From Bidens hawaiensis (Eukaryota; Streptophyta; Magnoliopsida; Asterales; Asteraceae), in NCBI GenBank assembly GCA_021521415.1, contig JAIQDT010000299.1, positions 558,001 through 622,000 of the forward strand: a DNA stretch of 64,000 nt, in the 5' to 3' direction. Shown piece after piece: positions 34,093-45,728 of the stretch (position 1 is the stretch's first letter; each line of letters opens with the position of its first letter). The notes below the pieces were generated by a model that saw nothing but the letters and a program-made list of their open reading frames with translations, searched no databases and had not been told where the DNA came from. Both the position numbers and the translations under genes were made by a program.

Positions 34093-35028
34093 ATGGCATC
34101 AAGAGCCGCTTATACGAATGCATGCTTCATTAGACCCAAAAATTTTTGGGTTTATGGTGGGGTTCACCATTTGGCCGAAAATTTTAGGGGTTTTGGTTAC
34201 CCCATGGTTTTTCAAGATTATAATTTACATGCATGTGGTAATCTTGAAAAACTAATTCACATGGTTGATTAATTATTTTGTTTGGACAAACCCGAAACTT
34301 TCGGTTTGGTTTCATTTTGGCCGAAAGTTTTAAGGGAAAAGGGGAACCATTTTTGTTATTGTGATTTTTATATATATGGATGTGTAATGGATGTTCATAA
34401 CCTAGCCATGGCCTTGTGTTTGGTTGAATGTTTATGTTGTGGTGTTTGTTTATTCATGTAGTTGTTTGTTCATTCATTATGGTTGTAATAATTTTATTTG
34501 GGTTTTGTAATCTATTTATTTATTTCATTTGGTTTGTAATAATAAGTAGATTAGTTGTATTTCTTTTACCATAGAAAATTGTATTAGGATATAATTTTGT
34601 AAAAGAAGATGCAATAAAGGAAGCCCAAATAAAGTGAAGGATACCAGAACATGGAGTGAACCCTTGAAGCATTTTGATGCGGAATCAAGTGTGAGTTCAC
34701 ATACACAAGCTTATGATCTTTTGGGTCCCTTAGGAGAGACTTTTTGGCACACTTGTTTTCGGTCAACAAGTGTAGCCAAAATTAGGTGGCTATGGTTATG
34801 AACTTGTGATTGTGTGTTTTATGCTTGTGTGGTTGATTTACTTTTGCTTATGTTATTGCAATATATATTGTTAACAACTTAAAATCAACAACTTGCATAA
34901 AATTGGTTCCTTAGAAATCGTTAGGTAATAAAATTGGTTTTATTAAAGGCTAATGATTTCATAGTAAAATGGGTTTTATTAATAGGAACTTTGAAAATGG
35001 GTTTTCAACTATACCATACATTTGAATT
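34093..35028 (+). mobile_element. Start of a second copia A internal region (tandem copy B)
   Basis: Begins with the primer site TGGCATCAAGAGCC and follows 15935-16860 closely: the leader only, no gag. It is interrupted at 35028 by the chromovirus and continues at 45263-45558, where it stops abruptly after GTCACCGAAGCATGG. An internal region directly after a 3' LTR means two elements share one LTR. Confidence 0.9.
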
Positions 35029-37570
35029 TGTCACACCCTCAAAATCCACTAACGGAGTTTTACCGTCAGAGGGTGTGAACTAACAGGATCGGAATCATCA
35101 GTTATATCAAACCATAAAAACGTTTAAATGAAAATAAGTGCGGAAGCGTAAAACCATAGAACAATGTTACGTCACGCAGGGCGATTTAAAAACCAAGGAT
35201 AACAGTTAAAAACAAGTTTGCATAGTTAAAAGTTCATCACACAATGCATGTTCCTAAACCGCGCGCCCGCCTCGGCTACCTGAGAATAACATACTAAAAG
35301 TGTCAACACAAGGTTGGTGAGTTCACAAGTTATATAAAATAAATCGTTTAGCGTTTGCGTTCGGCGTTTTACGTTAAGCGTTTTGCGTAACCACGTTACG
35401 GCGTTTAAGCGTTTTGCGTAACCACGTTACGGTGTTTTGCGTTACCAGATAGTGTTATGTCAAATTATATATCGATAGGTAGCTAATCTATACAACAAGT
35501 ATTACTAAGTATTCGACACCGAAGCTGACTCGTTTAGTAAGTGCCTTGTCACCAGGTCCTCCAGACCATGGTATGTGTTAGCCAAAATTACACCCGCTCG
35601 ACCTCCAGTCGATTTTAGCGTTGGGTGGGGTTTGTCAAACCCAGTAGTACTACTCAACAATGACTCACTACTCAAAATATTAACCGGTTCGATGTGTAGG
35701 ACTTCAAGTATTTCGTTTGCCGCTTAGCCTTTACAAGTGATATATAATTTATAACAAAATCTTAAATGCGTTGTGGAGTATGTTATCTCCCCCAAGTGAA
35801 AAACGTTTGAAAACAGTTTAAAGAGGGGAAAGTGAAACTCACTGTTTGCGAAGAATTTCCCAAAATAAATCACCAAGATGCGCGTCACCGAAAAACTCTC
35901 TCTAACGTTCTAAAACAACAAAGAGATTTTTCTAAGTGTCGGAATATTATCGAGTCTCTAGACCCGGCACATAATACCTATGAACATAACATGTTTCGTG
36001 TTTCGCTCGTGAATCGTGTGTGACTTTAACAAGTGTTTATGTGACACATCACATGTGTAAGCAATCATATACGTGTCATGTATTCATAATGTACATTACT
36101 AGCAATTTTTCCCGTAAGGGCATTTTGGTCAACAAATAACAATTAACTAGCCATTATTCCCCATAAGGGCAATTTGGTCAAATCATGGCAATCAATTAGC
36201 AACTATTCCCCGCAAGGGTATTTTGGTCAAAACATAACAATTATATAACAAATATCATATTTCATGCATTTTTACACAACTCAGCAGCTAGTTTCACCGA
36301 GACAGAAATCCTACTAGAAAGATTGTACTATTTCACCGATCATAGCAACTCAATTAATTTACCAATAATCATCACAGAAGCACATATGTCTTAGGTTTCC
36401 AGAACATATTTAATCATATTTTTATTCCACATAGTTTTCTCACAATCATCAAATCATTACAGCAAACTCATAACAGTCAGATTCATGCACAACAGAATGT
36501 TATTTGCAATTCCCGTTAAACGAAAAATCCAATAAATGCAAGACCACTTGGGTTTGGTTCCTAACTCAATAAGTCAACTTCTAAAAGTTGAACCAACCCA
36601 ATTGGCCTCGTAGATCATGAGATATAATATTTACAAAACAGTCTAACAGCAGGTCTAACAACTCAGCTTTGCACCACGTTTTTGTAAAATTATAAAAGTT
36701 ATCCTTCACATGTCCAAAAATTACAAATTTATATTCTTTAGAAACTAGGCTCAACCTAGTTTACTGTAGTATCAATTATCTCAATCAATTTCCACTTTTA
36801 CATCCCGTTACAGTCATTCAAACATCAACAACACAATCTGTCCAGAAACTGTTTGTATCCAAACTCAGCAATTCAACTATCTATAGACAACAAATCATTC
36901 ATAGAACACTCTAGACATCATAACTCCTATCAATCGGCCATTAAGGTTCATAATTAACCCAATAAAACTAACAATTAAACATAGAGGATGCATAGAATAG
37001 TTGTTTATACCTTCCTAGCACCTTAATCTTCAATCAAACTTGAAAGATCTTGATTGTGTATGTGTGTATATTGATCGATCACAAGGAGAGGGGAGAGGGG
37101 ATGGCTGGCCGATTTGGGGTTAGGGTATGGGAGTAGGAGATTAGGGTTTAGGTTATCATGTATTTATAGACTAATATGTTACACTTTGGCCCCTCAACTC
37201 CTAAGTATTACTTTTTTTTCTAGAACCTTCTATCATAACTTGCACATCAAGTTAACATTACTAGAACCTTCTATCATAACTTGCACATCAAGTTAACATT
37301 ACAATAATGTTATCACATAACACATAATCCTAACACACAATGATCACATAATTAGTGTCTTGACGTTTTTCGTTTATTCATCAATCGTTTGCGTCGACTT
37401 GTTTGCGTTTCGGTGCAAATCCCGAAAGACTACGCATGTAGTAAGTGTTAAGCGTCATTTAAACCCTAGTTTAAATGTAATGAGGTTTGCGTTATAGATT
37501 CAATAAATCTAAAGTTTGAATTGACGGAGTTGAGTTAACGGGAGTTAACCTGAAATTGACGATTGTCACA
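35029..37570 (-). repeat. 3' LTR of chromovirus
   Basis: 2542 bp. It contains repeats of GCGTTTTGCGTAACCACGTTACGG (35380-35440), three ~56 bp units around TAAGGGCATTTTGGTCAA (36107-36228) and two copies of a 41 bp repeat (37219-37300). TATAAATA is at 37168-37161 on the minus strand. Confidence 0.94.
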
Positions 37571-37704
37571 TCATTCCCATGTTAAAGAATTTTCGTCCCG
37601 AAAATTTGAGTCAAGTCGTGATGAGAGTCTGAAAGAGTAAGAAAAAAAATTTCAGTTTGTCATATCATCCCCTAGTAGAAAGAAATTTCGTCCCGAAATT
37701 TAAT
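37571..37704 (-). promoter_or_regulatory. 3' UTR and duplicated polypurine tract of chromovirus
   Basis: On the minus strand, CGGGACGAAAATTC leads through CATGGGAATGA into the LTR start TGTGACA. A second version, CGGGACGAAATTTC with CTAGGGGATGA and then TATGACA, lies about 85 bp further upstream (37655-37695). The inner copy looks like a duplicated tract-plus-LTR-start. Confidence 0.65.
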
Positions 37705-39039
37705 TCATACCTCCGGTGATGTCTGACGGTTTTCCGAGTTTCGCTGTTTTCTATGTTTGGTTAGCCCTTCAAAAAGGTGAGGATACTTTTTCATCATTTG
37801 ATCCTCGCGTTCCCACGTGAACTCCGGTCCACGTCTCGAGTTCCAACGAACCTTAACGATTGGAATTTTGCTGTGTTTGAGCGTTTTGGTTTCCCAATCC
37901 AAAACCTCGACTGGTTCCTCAATGAAACGTAACTGTTCATCAACTAGTAGTTCCTCCAAATGGACTACTTGGGTTTCATCAGATAGGCATTTCTTCAAAT
38001 TTGATATGTGGAATACATCGTGTACGCCACTGAGTTCTGTTGGTAGGTCCAGTCGGTACGCCACCGGACCAATGCGCTCAGTTATCCGGTACGGACCAAC
38101 ATACCGTGGGTTGAGTTTATTTCGCTTCCCAAAGCGAACCACACCTTTCCAAGGTGAGACTTTGAGTAACACCCGATCGTTCACTTGAAATTCGAGAGGT
38201 TTTCGGCGCTTGTCTGCGTAACTCTTTTGGCGATCTCGTGCTGCTGCCATGCGATTTCGGATTTGAACAATCTTTTCCGAGGTTTCGAGTACCAGTTCTG
38301 GACCAGTGATTTGGCTGTCACCCACCTCTGCCCAGCAGAGTGGTGATCGACACTTCCGTCCGTACAGCGCTTCAAACGGCTCTGCTTTAATACTTGCGTG
38401 GTAGCTGTTATTATACGAAAACTCAACCAAAGGTAAGTGAGGTTCCCAACTTTTTCCGAAATCCAATACGCAGGCACGCAACATATCCTCCAGGGTCTGA
38501 ATAGTTCGTTCACTTTGCCCATCCGTCTGAGGATGGTATGCTGTGCTCATATCAAGACGGGTGCCTAGTTCGCTTTGCAGCGACTTCCAAAAGTGCGAAG
38601 TGAAACGAGAATCTCGATCGGAAATGATCGAGACAGGCACTCCGTGTCTAGATATCACTTCTTTCATGTAAGCATGAGTTAGTCTTTCCATTTTGTCCGA
38701 TTCCTTAATCGCTAAGAAGTGTGCAGACTTAGTCAACCGGTCAACGATCACCCAGATGGTATCGCATCCCGTCGGTGTCTTCGGTAAACCCGTGATAAAA
38801 TCCATTGAGATGTGTTCCCATTTCCACATTGGGAGTTCCGGTTGTTGCAGTAGACCAGATGGTTTCTGGTATTCTATTTTGACTCTGGCACAAGTCAAGC
38901 ATTTGCTTACGTAGGTGGCAATGTCAGCTTTCATGTTCGGCCACCAATAAAGTGCCTTTATATCATGGTACATTTTATCTGAGCCAGGGTGGATAGAATA
39001 TCGGGACTTGTGAGCTTCGTCCATCACTAGAGTTCTCAA
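37705..39039 (-). CDS. Chromovirus integrase with C-terminal chromodomain
   Basis: 444 codons, same frame as the protease-RT piece and separated from it only by a TAG (39040-39042). It begins in the integrase N-terminal zinc finger ([18 protein letters not shown]). The catalytic core shows MDFITGLP (Asp), IISDRDSRF (Asp) and DGQSERTIQ (Glu), a complete DDE set. The GPY/F module is [21 protein letters not shown]. The last ~50 residues are a chromodomain ([19 protein letters not shown] and KKYPHLF), thought to direct integration to heterochromatin. The natural stop is at 37705. In the full element it is part of one polyprotein, so the Met at its start is internal. Confidence 0.93.
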   Translation of the reverse strand: MRTLVMDEAHKSRYSIHPGSDKMYHDIKALYWWPNMKADIATYVSKCLTCARVKIEYQKPSGLLQQPELPMWKWEHISMDFITGLPKTPTGCDTIWVIVDRLTKSAHFLAIKESDKMERLTHAYMKEVISRHGVPVSIISDRDSRFTSHFWKSLQSELGTRLDMSTAYHPQTDGQSERTIQTLEDMLRACVLDFGKSWEPHLPLVEFSYNNSYHASIKAEPFEALYGRKCRSPLCWAEVGDSQITGPELVLETSEKIVQIRNRMAAARDRQKSYADKRRKPLEFQVNDRVLLKVSPWKGVVRFGKRNKLNPRYVGPYRITERIGPVAYRLDLPTELSGVHDVFHISNLKKCLSDETQVVHLEELLVDEQLRFIEEPVEVLDWETKTLKHSKIPIVKVRWNSRRGPEFTWEREDQMMKKYPHLFEGLTKHRKQRNSENRQTSPEV

Positions 39040-41115
39040 CTATCCGTATCGTGGAACCCAAATCCGGTTCTCAAAATATCGGACCCCGTCCGATCTGGTT
39101 TCAAGTTGCTTGTTCATGCCCCGCATGAGTTCCGATGGAAGATTATCATCTTTCAAAGCTTCAAGTTGCGCATCGCGAATCTGATCGGGTAAGCTGGCAT
39201 GAATCGTGAGTTGCAATGCTCTCACCCGTCTGGGTTTATCTGTTTCTTTTCTGCTGAGGGCGTCGGCCACCACATTGGCCTTGCCAGGGTGGTACTTGAT
39301 GGCACAATCAAAATCTTTGAGCAGCTCGACCCAACGACGCTGTCGCATGTTCAGCTCCTTCTGATCGTAGATGTGTTGGAGACTCTTGTGGTCGGTGTAA
39401 ATGGTAAACTTGGTACCGTACAAGTAATGCCTCCATATCTTAAGAGCAAACACCACAGCTCCGAGTTCCAAATCGTGGGTCGTGTAGTTCTTCTCGTGAA
39501 CCCGTAGTTGTCGAGAGGCGTAGGCTATAACCTTCTCGAGTTGCATCAGCACACAACCGAGACCTTGTATAGATGCGTCACAGTGTTCCTCAAAATTTTC
39601 CGTTCCCTCGGGGAGGGCTAAAATAGGGGCGCTACAAAGCTTGGTTTTCAACAGTTGAAAAGCGGATTCTTGCGCGTCACCCCAATTGTACTTAGTGCCC
39701 TTGTGAGTCAAAGCGGTGAGGGGTTGAGCAATCTTTGAAAATCCCTCGATGAAACGCCGGTAGTAGCCGGCCAGTCCTAGGAATTGTCGCACCTCAGTCG
39801 GAGTCTTAGGTGCTTCCCAGTTTTTGATGGCCTCTACCTTACCGGGATCGACATGGATACCATTCTCGTTGATCACATGTCCTAAAAAGTGAACCTCGCG
39901 AAGCCAAAATTCACATTTCGAGAGTTTAGCATACATTTGTTCCTTCTTCAGCAATTCCAGAATTACCCTTAAGTGTTCTTCGTGGTCAGCCTCGTTCTTG
40001 GAGTAGACGAGAATATCGTCAATGAACACAATCACAAACTTGTCGAGGTACGCCTTGCATACTCGATTCATGAGATCCATAAATACGGCTGGTGCGTTGG
40101 TTAGGCCAAAAGGCATAACCGAAAACTCGTAATGACCATACCGTGTTCTGAAGGCCGTCTTTGAGATATCTTCTTCGCGCACTCTCAGCTGGTGGTAACC
40201 GGATCGGAGATCGATCTTCGAGTAGTAACTCGATCCTTGAAGCTGGTCAAACAAATCATCAATTCGGGGTAAAGGATAACGGTTATTGACTGTCACCTTG
40301 TTCAACTCCCGGTAGTCGATGCACATTCGGAAAGTCCCGTCTTTCTTTCGGACAAACAAGACAGGGGCTCCCCACGGCGATGAGCTAGGTCGGATAAAGC
40401 CCTTATCCAACAAATCTTGCAATTGAGTGGACAACTCTTGAAGTACCGTCGGTGCGAGCCGATACGGGGCTCGTGCTATGGGTGCTGCACCGGGTGTCAA
40501 CTCGATTTGAAATTCGACTTGACGAATAGGAGGGAGTCCGGGCAAATCCTCCGGGAAAACTTCCGGGAAGTCTCGCACAACCGGTATATCTTCAATTCGT
40601 TTCTCCTCCGCGGGTTTCTCAACAATCTGTGCCAAAATTGCCGGATAACCCTTTCGTAGATACTTCTGCGCCTTCATAAGGGTAATGACGTTGGTGGTCA
40701 TGCCGCTTCTCTCGCCTCGGACCGAAATGATCTCGCCGGAAGGGGTAGTAACGTGAACTATCTTGTCATAACATATAATCTCCGCTCGGTTCTCGGATAA
40801 CCAGTCCATGCCGACAACGACATCGAAACTACTAAGCGTAAAAGGAATAAGGTCGATATCAAAAATATGACCTGACAGTTTTAACCTACATCCCGCTAGT
40901 ACATGAGTCGTTACTATAGTCTTACCGTCAGCTAATTCAACAGGAAACTTAGCATCTAACGGAGTTGGAGTTAAGTCTAAGAGTTGACTAAAGGCTTTCG
41001 ACACAAAACTCCTATCAGCTCCAGTGTCAAACAATACAGAAGCAAAACAATCGTTCACAGGGAACTTACCAGTCACCACGTGCGGATCATTGCGGGCTTG
41101 ACCTGACCCAATCAC
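39040..41115 (-). CDS. Chromovirus pol: protease, reverse transcriptase, RNase H
   Basis: 691 codons without interruption. The protease active site is [12 protein letters not shown] near residues 29-40. The RT covers about residues 190-430, with [66 protein letters not shown] and the catalytic [29 protein letters not shown] follows. RNase H has [36 protein letters not shown] and [11 protein letters not shown]. All catalytic residues are present. The frame ends in TAG after RYG, where homologues continue into integrase; a single base change would explain it. Gag-pol processing would be by its own protease. It is flanked by gag upstream and integrase downstream. Confidence 0.95.
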   Translation of the reverse strand: MIGSGQARNDPHVVTGKFPVNDCFASVLFDTGADRSFVSKAFSQLLDLTPTPLDAKFPVELADGKTIVTTHVLAGCRLKLSGHIFDIDLIPFTLSSFDVVVGMDWLSENRAEIICYDKIVHVTTPSGEIISVRGERSGMTTNVITLMKAQKYLRKGYPAILAQIVEKPAEEKRIEDIPVVRDFPEVFPEDLPGLPPIRQVEFQIELTPGAAPIARAPYRLAPTVLQELSTQLQDLLDKGFIRPSSSPWGAPVLFVRKKDGTFRMCIDYRELNKVTVNNRYPLPRIDDLFDQLQGSSYYSKIDLRSGYHQLRVREEDISKTAFRTRYGHYEFSVMPFGLTNAPAVFMDLMNRVCKAYLDKFVIVFIDDILVYSKNEADHEEHLRVILELLKKEQMYAKLSKCEFWLREVHFLGHVINENGIHVDPGKVEAIKNWEAPKTPTEVRQFLGLAGYYRRFIEGFSKIAQPLTALTHKGTKYNWGDAQESAFQLLKTKLCSAPILALPEGTENFEEHCDASIQGLGCVLMQLEKVIAYASRQLRVHEKNYTTHDLELGAVVFALKIWRHYLYGTKFTIYTDHKSLQHIYDQKELNMRQRRWVELLKDFDCAIKYHPGKANVVADALSRKETDKPRRVRALQLTIHASLPDQIRDAQLEALKDDNLPSELMRGMNKQLETRSDGVRYFENRIWVPRYG

Positions 41116-42508
41116 AAAAGCTCTTCCCTTGCCATTGCTTCCACCATTACTGCCACTTCCATTACCCCCATTGTTGTCGTTCGGTTTCAGCTTGGGACAA
41201 TCCTTCCTGAAGTGACCTTCCTACCCACATTCCTGAAGTGACCTTCCTGCCCACCATTACTGCCACTTCCATTACCCCCATTGTAGTGTTGTAGCGGTGG
41301 GAGGTTCGAGGATGAGGATCTAGTGTTGTCAAACTTCCTCTTTCCGCTGCTCGGGTTGCTGTTGCTGTTGTTGTCATTACTCGGGTTGTCACGGGCCTTA
41401 GTGGTTGAACCCCTAGGTGGTAACGCACCTTGGGTCACAGCCTGATCCGTCAGTTTGTGAGCTAAACGGATCGCTTGTTGAATCGTGGCTGGTCTGGAAG
41501 ACGTCACCATGCCCTGAATCTGCGGTACTAACCCATCAATGTACATTTCAATCCTCTTACTCGGTGGATCCACCATCCGCGGACACATCACCGCTAACTC
41601 GTGAGAACGGGTAGTGTAGGCTTCGATTTCCGAGCCCACCATCTTCAGTGACCGAAATTCTGACTCCAACTTCGACATTTCCTCTCTCGGACAGTACTCC
41701 TCTCGCATCATGTTCTTGAACTCCTCCCAGTTCATCGCGTTAGCCAGTTCCAATCCAAGAATTTGCACATCTGCACATCGTCTGGGGACACCTCTGAGTG
41801 TGCCTCTGGCTCAGCCGGTTCTTCCTCCGGTTCCTCTTCGGGTTCCTCCTCGGGATCTTCCTCAGGTTCCTCCTCAGGCTCCTCTTCGGGATCAGCCTCA
41901 GGCTCGGCCTCAGGCTCTGCCTCAGGTTCGGCTGCGTTCTGAGCAATTTGCATTTGTAAGACATCGCAACGCTCTAAAGCTATCTCTGTTCGGGTCCTTG
42001 CCACTTGGAGTTGCTCTAGCAAGTCTATCATCTCGGCTTGCATTTTTCTCATAATCTTCATCTGTTGATCATTAGCCTCTTGCATTTCCTTCATCGCCGC
42101 TGCCATGTGGGCAATCTCCTCCTTAGTCTCGGTTCCGTCTTTTAACAGTCCGGAAACGTTCGCTCTCGTATAGCGCATGTAACCCACATCACGCTCCAAA
42201 CATGAAACAACAGCTGCGAGAACTCGCTCTACAGGTTCGGTTATGGGTGGTAGGGTGTTGGGATAAGCAGGATGGTTCGGGTGAGGTAACGGGGGAACTT
42301 GTTCGCGATAGACCATACGCCTGATCATGTTAGGGTACCAATCCCAGCTAACGTTGTTTTCGTATATGCCTCCGGATAGGCGGTACCTCTTCGGTGCGGG
42401 AGCTTCGAGTTCCGGGACTACGCGGGGTGGCGAGGCGGTAGGTAACTGCGGTTCCTTCCCGTGAGCATGCGTCATCGAATCGGATGATGATGAGGGTGGC
42501 GTCGACAT
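41116..42508 (-). pseudogene. Chromovirus gag (internal deletion, frameshifts, duplicated zinc-knuckle segment)
   Basis: Starts at 42508 (MSTPPSSSSDSMTHAHG). The N-terminal part ends in an acidic repeat of EPEAEPEE type (41786-41935). Near 41768 the frame changes straight into ILGLELANAMNWEEFKNMM, and the conserved capsid segment that normally precedes this in Tekay-type gag appears to be missing. The rest of capsid is readable (EMSKLESEFRSLKM, EMYIDGLVPQIQGM). The nucleocapsid finger [12 protein letters not shown] is preceded by a tandem duplication (41187-41260) of the text for [12 protein letters not shown], which puts a TAG or a frame change inside the knuckle. Gag could not be made whole from this copy. 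Spacing to pol is short and consistent with one polyprotein. Confidence 0.85.
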
Positions 42509-42667
42509 TACTACAGGTAAGCCGTCTATGCGCGCGCGTATGAGTGAAAGAGGTAAAGAGATAAGATTACAAGACTACACAAATCTATGTCGTGCGTATC
42601 ATTATAACTAATGGGTCGTCGCGGTTATAGTCTAGTATGCATGCAGCTTCTAGTTCGCTATAACCAA

Positions 42668-42681
42668 TGGCTCTGATACCA
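42668..42681 (-). promoter_or_regulatory. Primer-binding site (tRNA-iMet) of chromovirus
   Basis: TGGCTCTGATACCA on the plus strand, three bases from the 5' LTR at 42685. Same primer as the TR-GAG-like element. Confidence 0.95.
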
Positions 42682-42684
42682 ATC

Positions 42685-45257
42685 TGTCACACCCTCAAAA
42701 TCCACTAACGAAGTTTTACAGTCAGAGGGTGTGAACTAACAGGATCGGAATCATCAGTTATATCAAACCATAAAAACGTTTAAATGAAAATAAGTGCGGA
42801 AGCGTAAAACCATAGAACAATGTTACGTCACGCAGGACGATTTAAAAACCAAGGATAACAGTTAAAAACAAGTTTGCATAGTTAAAAGTTCATCACACAA
42901 TGCATGTTCCTAAACCACGCGCCCGCCTCGGCTACCTGAGAATAACATACTAAAAGTGTCAACACAAGGTTGGTGAGTTCACAAGTTATATAAAATAAAT
43001 CGTTTAGCGTTTGCGTTCAGCGTTTTACGTTAAGCGTTTTGCGTAACCACGTTACGGCGTTTTGCGTAACCACGTTACGGCGTTTTGCGTTACCAGATAG
43101 TGTTATGTCAAATTATATATCGATAGGTAGCTAATCTATACAACAAGTATTACTAAGTGTTCGACACCGAAGCTGACTCGTTTAGTAAGTGCCTTGTCAC
43201 CAGGTCCTCCAGACCATGGTACGTGTTAGCCAAAATTACACCCGCTCGACCTCTAGTCGAGTTTAGCGTTGGGTGGGGTTTGTCAAACCCAGTAGTACTA
43301 CTCAACAGTGACTCGCTATTCAAAATATTAACCGGTTCGATGTGTAGGACTTCAAGTATTTCGTTTGCCACTTAGCCTTTACAAGTGATATATAATTTAT
43401 AACAAAATCTTAAATGCGTTGTGGAGTATGTTATCTCCCCCAAGTGAAAAACGTTTGAAAACAGTTTAAAGAGGGGAAAGTGAAACTCACTGTTTGCGAA
43501 GAATTTCCCAAAATAAATCACCAAGATGCGCGTCACCGAAAAACTCTCTCTAACGTTCTAAAACAACAAAGAGATTTTTCTAAGTGTCGGAATATTATCG
43601 AGTCTCTAGACCCGGCACATAATACCTATGCACATAACATGTTTCGTGTTTCGCTCGTGAATCGTGTGTGACTTTAACAAGTGTTTTTGTGACACATCAC
43701 ATGTGTAAGCAATCATATACGTGTCATGTATTCATAATGTACATTACTAGCAATTTTTCCTGTAAGGGCATTTTGGTCAACAAATAACAATTAACTATCC
43801 ATTATTCCCCATAAGGGCAATTTGGTCAAATCATGGCAATCAATTAGCAACTATTCCCCGCAAGGGTATTTTGGTCAAAACATAACAATTATATAACAAA
43901 TATCATATTTCATGCATTTTTACACAACTCAGCAGCTAGTTTCACCGAGACAGAAATCCTACTAGAAAGATTGTACTATTTCACCGATCATAGCATCTCA
44001 ATTAATTTACCAAAAATCATCACAGAAGCACATATGTCTTAGGTTTCCAGAACATATTTAATCAATTTTTATTCCACATAGTTTTCTCACAATCATCAAA
44101 TCATTACAGCAAACTCATAACAGTCAGATTCATGCACAACGGAATGTTATTTGCAATTCCCGTTAAACGAAAAATCCAATAAATGCAAGACCACTTGGGT
44201 TTGGTTCCTAACTCAATAAGTCAACTTCTAGAAGTGGAACCAACCCAATTGACCTCGTAGATCATGAGATATAATATTTACAAAACAGTCTAACAGCAGG
44301 TCTAACAACTCAGCTTTGCACCACGTTTTTGTAAAATCATAAAAGTTATCCTTCACATGTCCAAAAATTACAAATTTATATTCTTTAGAAACTAGACTCA
44401 ACCTAGTTTACTGTAGTATCAATTATCTCAATCAATTTCCACTTTTACATCCCGTTACAGTCATTCAAACATCAACAACACAATCTGTCCAGAAACTGTT
44501 TGTATCCAAACTCAGCAATTCAACTATCTATAGACAACAAATCATTCATAGAACATTCTAGACATCATAACTCCTATCAATCGGCCATTAAGGTTCACAA
44601 TTAACCCAATAAAACTAACAATTAAACATAGAGGATGCATGGAATAGTTGTTTATACCTTCCTAGCACCTTAATCTTCAATCAAACTTGAAAGATCTTGA
44701 TTGTGTATGTGTGTATATTGATCGATCACAAGGAGAGGGGAGAGGGGATGGCTGGCCGATTTGGGGTTAGGGTATGGGAGTAGGAGATTAGGGTTTAGGT
44801 TATCATGTATTTATAGACTAATATGTTACACTTTGGCCCCTCAACTCCTAAGTATTACTTTTTTTTCTAGAACCTTCTATCATAACTTGCACATCAAGTT
44901 AACATTACTAGAACCTTCTATCATAACTTGCACATCAAGTTAACATTACTAGAACCTTTTATCATAACTTTCACATCAAGTTAACATTAAAATAATGTTA
45001 TCACATAACACATAATCCTAACACACAATGATCACATAATTAGTGTCTTGACGTTTTTCGTTTATTCATCAATCGTTTGCGTCGACTTGTTTGCGTTTCG
45101 GTGCAAATCCCGAAAGACTACACATGTAGTAAGTGTTAAGCGTCATTTAAACCCTAGTTTAAATGTAATGAGGTTTGCGTTATAGATTCAATAAATCTAA
45201 AGTTTGAATTGACGGAGTTGAGTTAACGGAGTTAACCTGAAATTGACGATTGTCACA
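42685..45257 (-). repeat. 5' LTR of chromovirus
   Basis: 2573 bp, very similar to 35029-37570. It has three copies of the 41 bp repeat at 44866-44990 where the 3' LTR has two. The putative TATA box TATAAATA is at 44815-44808 (minus strand). The paired frames at 43480-43671 and 35832-36023 are similar only because the LTRs are. Confidence 0.94.
44866..44990. repeat. 41 bp tandem repeat, 3 copies (2 in the other LTR)
   Basis: Units begin CTAGAACCTT and contain CACATCAAGTTAACATTA; the third copy is diverged. Confidence 0.88.
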
Positions 45258-45262
45258 GAATT

Positions 45263-45558
45263 CATGCAAATGCAAGGCACATAAATTGTTTGCCAATCTA
45301 GAATTTTAGAAAACGAAAATCCCTTTTATAAAATAAGTCAAACACCATCCTTTTATACAACACTCAAATCACTTGGGAACTTGATGTGGGATAAAAGTCA
45401 CCTAACTACATTGGAGGAAACTTGTGAGTTTGAGGTGAGTTTACTATATTTGTGGGATAAAGATCACCTAACCAATTGTATGTGTAAGCTCACACGTATG
45501 TATAAGTAGGACGACCCCTTAATTTGGAAAACATGTGAATAGGGTCACCGAAGCATGG
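45263..45558 (+). mobile_element. Continuation of copia A copy B leader, truncated
   Basis: Matches 16872-17165 and 49823-50080. It stops at 45558. The next 28 bp (45559-45586) are of unknown origin and lead to the Ale-like element. Confidence 0.85.
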
Positions 45559-45586
45559 AATATCGTATGTCGCTTGTATTTATTAT

Positions 45587-45728
45587 TGAAAGATGGAATA
45601 ATCTCCTTGCCATTCTCATTAAACAATCGACTATAAATAATACATAGAATCCCTTATTTTAGGGATAGATTACAAGTATTTGAATTCTAGATAACAATCT
45701 AATTATAGACAATATACAATTACTATTA
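45587..45728 (-). repeat. 3' LTR of Ale-like element
   Basis: 142 bp, nearly identical to 61085-61227. On the minus strand it follows a purine run (CTGCGGGGGTTT), the polypurine tract. The expected terminal CA on the plus strand is TA in both copies. Confidence 0.88.

Larger units (their letters stand above)
35029..45257 (-). mobile_element. Full-length Ty3/gypsy chromovirus (Tekay/Del-like)
   Basis: 10,229 bp with LTRs 35029-37570 and 42685-45257 and TSD GAATT (35024-35028, 45258-45262). The primer site for tRNA-iMet is at 42668-42681. Order on the minus strand is gag, protease, RT, RNase H, integrase, chromodomain. The C-terminal chromodomain and GPY/F module mark a plant chromovirus; the wording fits the Tekay (Del) clade. 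It is the best-preserved element in the window, with one stop in pol and a damaged gag. It is inserted in the leader of copia A copy B. Confidence 0.95.

Noticed and set aside
35832..36023. 63-codon frame, nearly identical at 43480-43671
   Set aside because: Conservation is due to the two LTRs being copies of one sequence; it is antisense to the element.
41710..42054. Plus-strand frame rich in Pro and Gln
   Set aside because: Antisense shadow of the acidic repeat in chromovirus gag.
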